Positions 58,507 to 64,000 of a stretch of 64,000 bases of DNA are shown piece after piece. The position numbers and the translations under genes were made by a program. The notes below the pieces were generated by a model. That model had not been told where the DNA came from. It saw only the letters and a list, made by a program, of their open reading frames with translations, and did not search any database. Each line of letters starts with the position of its first letter. Positions within the stretch are counted from its first letter, which is position 1. The stretch spans positions 62,001 through 126,000 of the forward strand of contig MU858139.1 in NCBI GenBank assembly GCA_033297075.1. The letters run 5' to 3'. This DNA comes from Rhypophila decipiens. Taxonomy: Eukaryota; Ascomycota; Sordariomycetes; Sordariales; Naviculisporaceae.

Positions 58507-61500
58507 GGTGCAGATCTGTGACTTCGTGTTGGGTTGTTGCTTCCGATGCGAAATCGATGCACGATACTCAAGTTGACGGGGAGAGAAAAGGGGGGTGTGA
58601 TGCCGACGGATAGGAAGGTATGCAAGCTTGCCCAAAGGGGACTCGGATATGGTTTGAGGGGATCCGACAACTTCGGGAAGCGTGCAAGTGTGTGGTGGAA
58701 GGAGAGAAGGAGGGAAATTCAGGAGCCAGAAAGTTATACCCCGAAGGTGGAGGAAAATCAGTTGCCAGGGTGCACGGTTCAAGCGCCGTATTGAAAATCA
58801 GTCAACAAAAGACTGGATTGAATACGGCACCCGTACCAAACCACCGAAATGGCCAAGCACAATAGTACACAGCACTTGGGCCCTAAATCACAGTGATCCA
58901 GGGCTCAAAAAACCCGGGCTGTGCCCCTGTTTGGCACAATAGCAAGTCGAAGCTACTGTGCCCAGCCATACACATTTGAGGCTGGAAATAATGAGACGGA
59001 ATTCAAAATTCACGAGTTTTTCCCAAGCGGATTTGGCAGATGGCAGATAGCTAATCCCACTATACCGGCAGGTGAATCGACAGGGGTCTCTGGATTTCTC
59101 TGTTTGTCTGTCGCGTTCGTTGTCCTGAGACTGGACAGTGATATTCTTTATCATTTTCATAGCTAGGCCCACCATACTAAGTTCTTTCGAGTCTAGGAAA
59201 GCTTGTTTGAGTTTCCTGTTATACAGATTCGACATGAATCTTCTGGCCTTTGGACGACCAAGGTCGTCGTCAATTTCCGACATCGTAGCTGGGAATCGCG
59301 AGGCTGGCAACTGTGTAACCTTCGGGCCTTGAGATAGACACTCGGTTCTGATTTCTACCCGGAATGGAACTCTGCTCTTCTACAAATAAGGCCTTGTATT
59401 TAACATGATTACTTCCAGCGTGTTTCTGTGATGTGGTGCTGTTCGCCTCAACGTGGCGTGCACTCGCAGAGTACCCCGCGACACTAAGTTTCAATCTCAA
59501 TTGATTTCCAAAAACACTGTTTGTCCAGGATCAGGACGGAATTGTTACAAAGAAAGCAAATAAGAGCAAGATAAATTTTGTCAATTCGCAGTAGAACGGT
59601 GCTAGAGATAAAAGTCCTGCTCTAACTGGCGATAAACACAAACTATTACCATAGCCGCCGTGCCATTTGAACAGACATTGACTATGATATGCGCCGAGTA
59701 GTCGTAAAAAGGAAATAAAAAAAGAAACCCAAAAGAAACTCTACTTTAAGAAGATCGCGACGTCTAACTAGGCGCAGAGACTTCAGCCTCCCATCTGCTG
59801 CGACGTCGAGACAACGAGACCCACCAAAGCCGCTAAACCCAATTAAGAATGAAATAAGCTAGAAAGTAAGAACCATGAAAGGAGAAGCAAGAAGCATAAG
59901 AAAATGAGAAGGGCGATCGCGGACCTCTAATTTCGCTGCCTCCATCGGAGGGACGGTTTCCGGCCCAACAGTGCGATTAGATTCCAGAAGGTGAAATGTC
60001 GCCGGAAATTCATACAAACAACTGGAAAGTTCGGTAACGTTAACTACTATAAAGTTAACGTAGTTATAATAAACTTAGTTTATGTAATATAAGTAATTAC
60101 GTCACCGCCGATGTCGGCTACTTGTCTAGTACCTGATACCGCAAATTCATTCGGAAAGCTAAAATCTCTATACTTTAGAGAGTTTTATTTTTTGGGACCG
60201 AAGAAGCTCGCAAGTCATTGGTTCTCCTTGCGTTGCTACCCCTCAAAATGTGACATTAACAAGGTCTAACACCGCTTTGAGCAAACCGGTCGCCCGTTAA
60301 TTCGCAAAGCTCCGTAAAGGATAAGCACCGCCGTTAGGCACCTCAGATGGTCAATCCTTTGGAGAGGAACTGCAATGATAATCACCATTTCCAGACTCTT
60401 TGGATGGTCATGCCTTTCGGACCGGATGAACATTTCCTTAGCACCGGATGACCTCCTTTACTGTAGCAGCACAGATCAAGAGGTTTCAATTACCAAGGAC
60501 GTCTAGAAATTGGAACGTTGAGGCCTTAAAACTTTGCTGATGCCAATGACCAAGAAGAGGAGGAGACCTGTGGGATGACACGGCTATTGGGGTGGTGTGT
60601 GGACGAGCCCTACATATTTCTCCACACATCTCGAGCTCACTTACTCCACACCTAACTCCGCATCTCATTCGTCCATTGTTTGCCCCACTTATTTCACTGT
60701 CTCTTCACAGCCTCGGGCCTTTGTTTACTTACCCCTGAGCCCGCGTCCAAAAGTGGGGAAAGGAAACATTTGCTGCAAATAATGTTTTCAACCTCAACGA
60801 GGGATGCTAAGATTGTTGGGGAAGATGAAAGGAGTGTTAGTTCAAGACTGTAAATATATTAATAAAGCGAAGAACAAAGCTGGAAAGACAAACAGCGGAT
60901 AGTGACGGGCTTTATTTCAAGAGGTAGTCTACTAGTAGAGTCTCTATATTCCCCATAACCCAAGTTCACAACATCAGCAAACATGGATTCCCAATATGCG
61001 ACACTTTTACAGTGCATTGAACAGAGCACCAGCGAGCAGAAGAGGACAGAATCAGGGGAAGATCCGGGTTTAGTTTATCAGGCTGTCCACCATACGCCTT
61101 GCCTGCTTGCTAAATGTGAAGAAATCCTCCGCCGAAAGTCATACAAAAAGAACCAAATGCCATAACCCAACCATTCGCTAAAAGGCCTTGCTAAAAGACC
61201 TCGCAATGCCATGCCATGCCAATGCTTAATAAACGCCAATCTTGTATGCCCAGCAATGCCATGCTCGAAGTGGTTGTACCAAAAAAGAGAACCGCGCAAG
61301 TCGTTCCATCATTGCAAGACGTGATCAGAGGGATGAAATCCACCCCATGAGCCAAAGAAAGTCTCGCAAAGAGGAAATAACCCAAAAAGAAAGGAATAAA
61401 GATGAAAAGTCCAAAGAAAGAGAATGATAAACCCGGATCGTCGCCAAGCCCCTGGAAGTGTGTGCCTTTCTCATAACCAGCGTCCAATATCTTCAGTCCT

Positions 61501-61711
61501 CATGGCCGAACTGTGCCTGTCATTCCTCAGATCGTCTGAATATGGAGTTTGCCGAATGGTGAGATGGCTCACGTTGCCACCATGTGCCTCGAATTCCTCA
61601 GCTCAGAGTGGCATATCGTCAAGTAGTGTGCGTGTTATTGAGATGAAAAAACATTCGTCTTGTCTCCTCTCCAAAGGTACGATGCACCAGCAGCGGAGGT
61701 GTAGCCTCCCT
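58507..61711. other. Spacer between paralogs E and D
   Basis: Over 3 kb without a supported gene. A 60-codon plus frame with good ATG context (60983-61165) and a minus frame at 58888-59310 were considered and not accepted. The stretch around 60020-60200 is AT-rich with TAAC/GTTA runs. Confidence 0.35.
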
Positions 61712-63099
61712 CTATCTGTAAGTGGCATCGCAGGGATCGCGGACCCATCTGACAAAGAAGTTGGGCAGCTCCCTGAACTCCTGGGAGCGGATCATAGCCA
61801 TGAAGGCGAAATTGGCCTGGCTGCGGAAAGAGGAGAATCGAATCTCCATGACCGAGGTGTTGCAGTAGGACGGGTGCATGATGATCTCATCTACCTGGAA
61901 GACGAGACGCTCCTCAAGCCAAGGGATCAGAAATGCGGGGTTGACCACGTCGGCCGGACCGGTGATGCGGAGGCAACGGCTCTTGTAGTTCGCCACGCCG
62001 CTCTGCTCCCTGACTTTGATGCGGTTACGGCAGATACGTGGCACCCAACCGCGAATGCACATCGATCTTGTGCGAACATAGCGGTTGTAAAAGTTAGTGG
62101 CTCCTGCCTTGGTCATGAAAACCAGCTTGGCTCCAGCCCCCATGTGGTAATTTCCCACATTGATGGCCTCGCGATTGATGTGCATTGCGAAGATGCGGCC
62201 GCAATCCCGGATGCTGGAGAGGAGCTCATGAACCGTGACATCAGGAGGCAGGCCCGTAAGCCAGAAGCTACAATTGTCCTCATTCGCGATGAGGCTGTCA
62301 GAATAGTTAAGCATGTTTCCTGGGTTGCCCATGTAGTTTGGGCTCATGGCTGTGACGATGCCAAGCTTCTTCTCATCCTCCGTTGGCGGGCGTTGGAATC
62401 CTGGTCCATAGAGTGCCATTGACGTAGGCTTGAACGTATCAGTGCGCGGCTGATTCACTACCGTACTGCTGCCTTGAGTCTGGTTGGTATCAGAGCTCCC
62501 GGAGCTGGCGCTGTGGTGGAATACCTGCTTTTGTCATGTTAGTATGAGCAGGGTCAAAGAATAGGAGAGACTGAATTTCGAGCACAAATAACCCGATAGA
62601 AAGAAGAGATGAATCAAAGACCAGTAGGAAGTCGTGAGAGTTAAGTGTGTACAAAGAAAAACAGTGTATAGTAGGAGTAGCACTGCTTACCATCTGCTGT
62701 CCGGTCATGAAGCCGCTGCTCAAAGACTCTTGAGGGGTAGTAGCGTGGTGGCTGGTGCTCACCATGGCGTTGTTGGAAATTGCGTTGAAGTTTTCGAACC
62801 ACTGGCCGTTGGCAGGAGCGAACGGCGTTGCGTACCCGGAATTGGGGCGGTGAATCTTTGGCAACCAGTTAGTCTCAGATGGCTGAATAGGATGAGCCAC
62901 AAGGACTTACATAGGACTCGATGCTTGGATAGCGGCTGGTCTGCTCACGAGCAGCCAGGTCGTTGTTGAGCCCGAAGGCAGCATGGGCGCCAGGAACAGA
63001 TGCGGCCTCAAGTGCGCGAGCGAGACCCGGAGCGACGTTCTCCAGATCATTCCGACGGGCCCAAGGCACCGGGACAGAGTTGACCGTGAAATCATACAT
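61712..63099 (-). CDS. Array paralog E: two-module RRM-like protein
   Basis: Exons 63099-62911, 62855-62691 and 62524-61712 (phase 0; introns 55 and 166 nt) encode 388 residues. Exon 1 starts MYDFTVNSVPVPWARRNDL and lacks the Ser/Pro start seen in C. The Asn/Ser-rich linker leads to MALYGPGFQRPPTEDEKK, MSPNYMGNPGNMLNYS (178-193), NCSFWLTGLPPDVTVHELL (about 202-220), SIRDCGRIFAMHINRE, GAGAKLVFMTKAGATNFYNR, then SRCLRITGPADVVNPAFL (300-317), VMEIRFSSFRSQANFAFMAM and FFVRWVRDPCDATYR. The 55-nt intron needs the acceptor after CTAAC...CCAAAG, since the nearer CAG would leave a 28-nt intron. Intact and most similar to D in the linker-to-module boundary. Confidence 0.87.
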
Positions 63100-64000
63100 C
63101 GTGAGGATGGTGATTGCTGCACTATCTCTAGGTGTCGTGATGGCTCGAGGATTCAGAGATGATCGATGGAAATGAGAAGGGAGATGATAGAGTTGCTCAA
63201 GCAAGATGGGAATGGCAAATTGGGATGCCCTGGATGGGTTGACAAGGGGATGCAAATCTTTGGTGTGGGTGGTTTTTGGAGTGGAAGAAAGGATGCACAA
63301 AAGTTGGGAAAGGAGAAGTTTGTAGACCACCACAATCGGTCATTTGGGGCTCAGTGATTTTGGACCCAAATCAACAGCCAGCCTTCCGCAATATCGGTAA
63401 CCAATCAATAATCAGGTCCTGGTTGTAAAATGCGGCAGCGGGGGCAGATTTTTAAACTAATCAGGCCCGCCACGTGGTTGCTATGGGAGTCGGGACGAAA
63501 ATACACAAAATCAACAAAAGGCGTTTCCCGAAATCCATACAGGTAGTCGGGTAAGGGGTGCCATTTTTACACCAAAGCAGAGGGCAGTCATTGCTTGCAG
63601 CGAAGGGCTAGTCGAAAAGAGAGTCCTGTTTTAAGAACTTCGAATATCCTTATAGGCGAGGCTGTGCAGCCCTTATCGGGGGGTCTGCCGTGACAACGGT
63701 CCCACGCCCCAGCCACATCAACGGACACGTTGTCCAGGACTGGTGACTTGCCATATATCTCTCCAAGTAACTCGCTGCCGAACACTAACAGGAAGCTAAC
63801 GAAAACCTCATATCCGGACCGAAGCACATATAGTTCGGTGTCTCCCAGGGGAAAGTCGATCGTCTATGGACAAGGAATAGTAGGGAATGGGACATGATGT
63901 AGAATGATGGGCTCTACTTGATTACAAATGATACAAAAGGGTTCACCCTAGTATCCTGTAATACTAAGTAGGTTAAACGATTAAAGATTCAATCTCTACA
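63100..64000. other. Upstream flank of paralog E to window end
   Basis: Holds the promoter of paralog E. A 79-codon minus frame (63588-63827) looks mildly protein-like (EVFVSFLLVFGSELLGEIY) but begins only with GTG and has no partner; not annotated as a gene. Confidence 0.35.

Noticed and set aside
61424..62422. Plus-strand frame of 332 codons opposite paralog E
   Set aside because: Shadow of the minus-strand conserved exon; the minus strand carries the family motifs.
62883..62910. 28-nt intron in paralog E using the first CAG acceptor
   Set aside because: Too short; the acceptor 27 nt further, preceded by CTAAC, gives a normal 55-nt intron in the same frame.

Overview
The window is nuclear DNA of a filamentous ascomycete (Pezizomycotina, most likely a sordariomycete). 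The evidence is short introns of 49-166 nt with GTRNGT donors and CTAAC-type branch points, long intergenic stretches, a TIM17 gene cut by seven introns, a GT71 (Mnn1-type) mannosyltransferase, a fungal CorA-like protein, a GH79 glycosidase and an MFS sugar transporter. No prokaryotic operon structure, rRNA or CRISPR is visible. One tRNA-Gly(UCC) is present.

Left part (1-30 kb): a GT71 mannosyltransferase running off the left edge; about 5 kb almost without genes; an alpha/beta hydrolase; tRNA-Gly; a proline/serine/glutamine-rich nuclear-type protein; a three-exon protein kinase-like gene; a five-exon CorA-like membrane protein; a small spliced gene of unknown function; and a large intronless squalene-hopene cyclase-type gene (27.1-29.7 kb). 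Middle part (31-43.3 kb): TIM17 with micro-exons, a GH79 glycosidase, a type II membrane GT-A-like glycosyltransferase, an MFS sugar porter, and a repeat-rich disordered-protein gene that carries an in-frame stop and a frameshift at an 18-C tract.

Right part (44-63 kb): the most striking region. Five paralogous genes, all on the minus strand and head to tail, encode a low-complexity Ser/Pro/Gln-rich N-terminal half followed by a conserved C-terminal module of about 200 residues. I read the module as two degenerate RRM-like folds ending in a DPC(D/A) motif. All introns in the five models are phase 0, so the N-terminal halves are built from symmetrical exons. Four copies look intact (44.2, 53.6, 56.7 and 61.7 kb). 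The fifth (50.9-53.0 kb), closest to its neighbour at 53.6 kb, is a pseudogene with two stops of the C-to-T type and a one-base frameshift. I know of no described function for this family; RNA binding is inference from fold-like motifs only.

Between the array genes lie a 90-bp perfect minisatellite (10 copies of 9 bp), a remnant with a zinc-cluster-like cysteine pattern, and long gene-poor stretches. Housekeeping genes (TIM17, glycosyltransferases) therefore sit next to an accessory, duplication-prone region. Splice sites were placed by eye from consensus and frame, not from transcripts.
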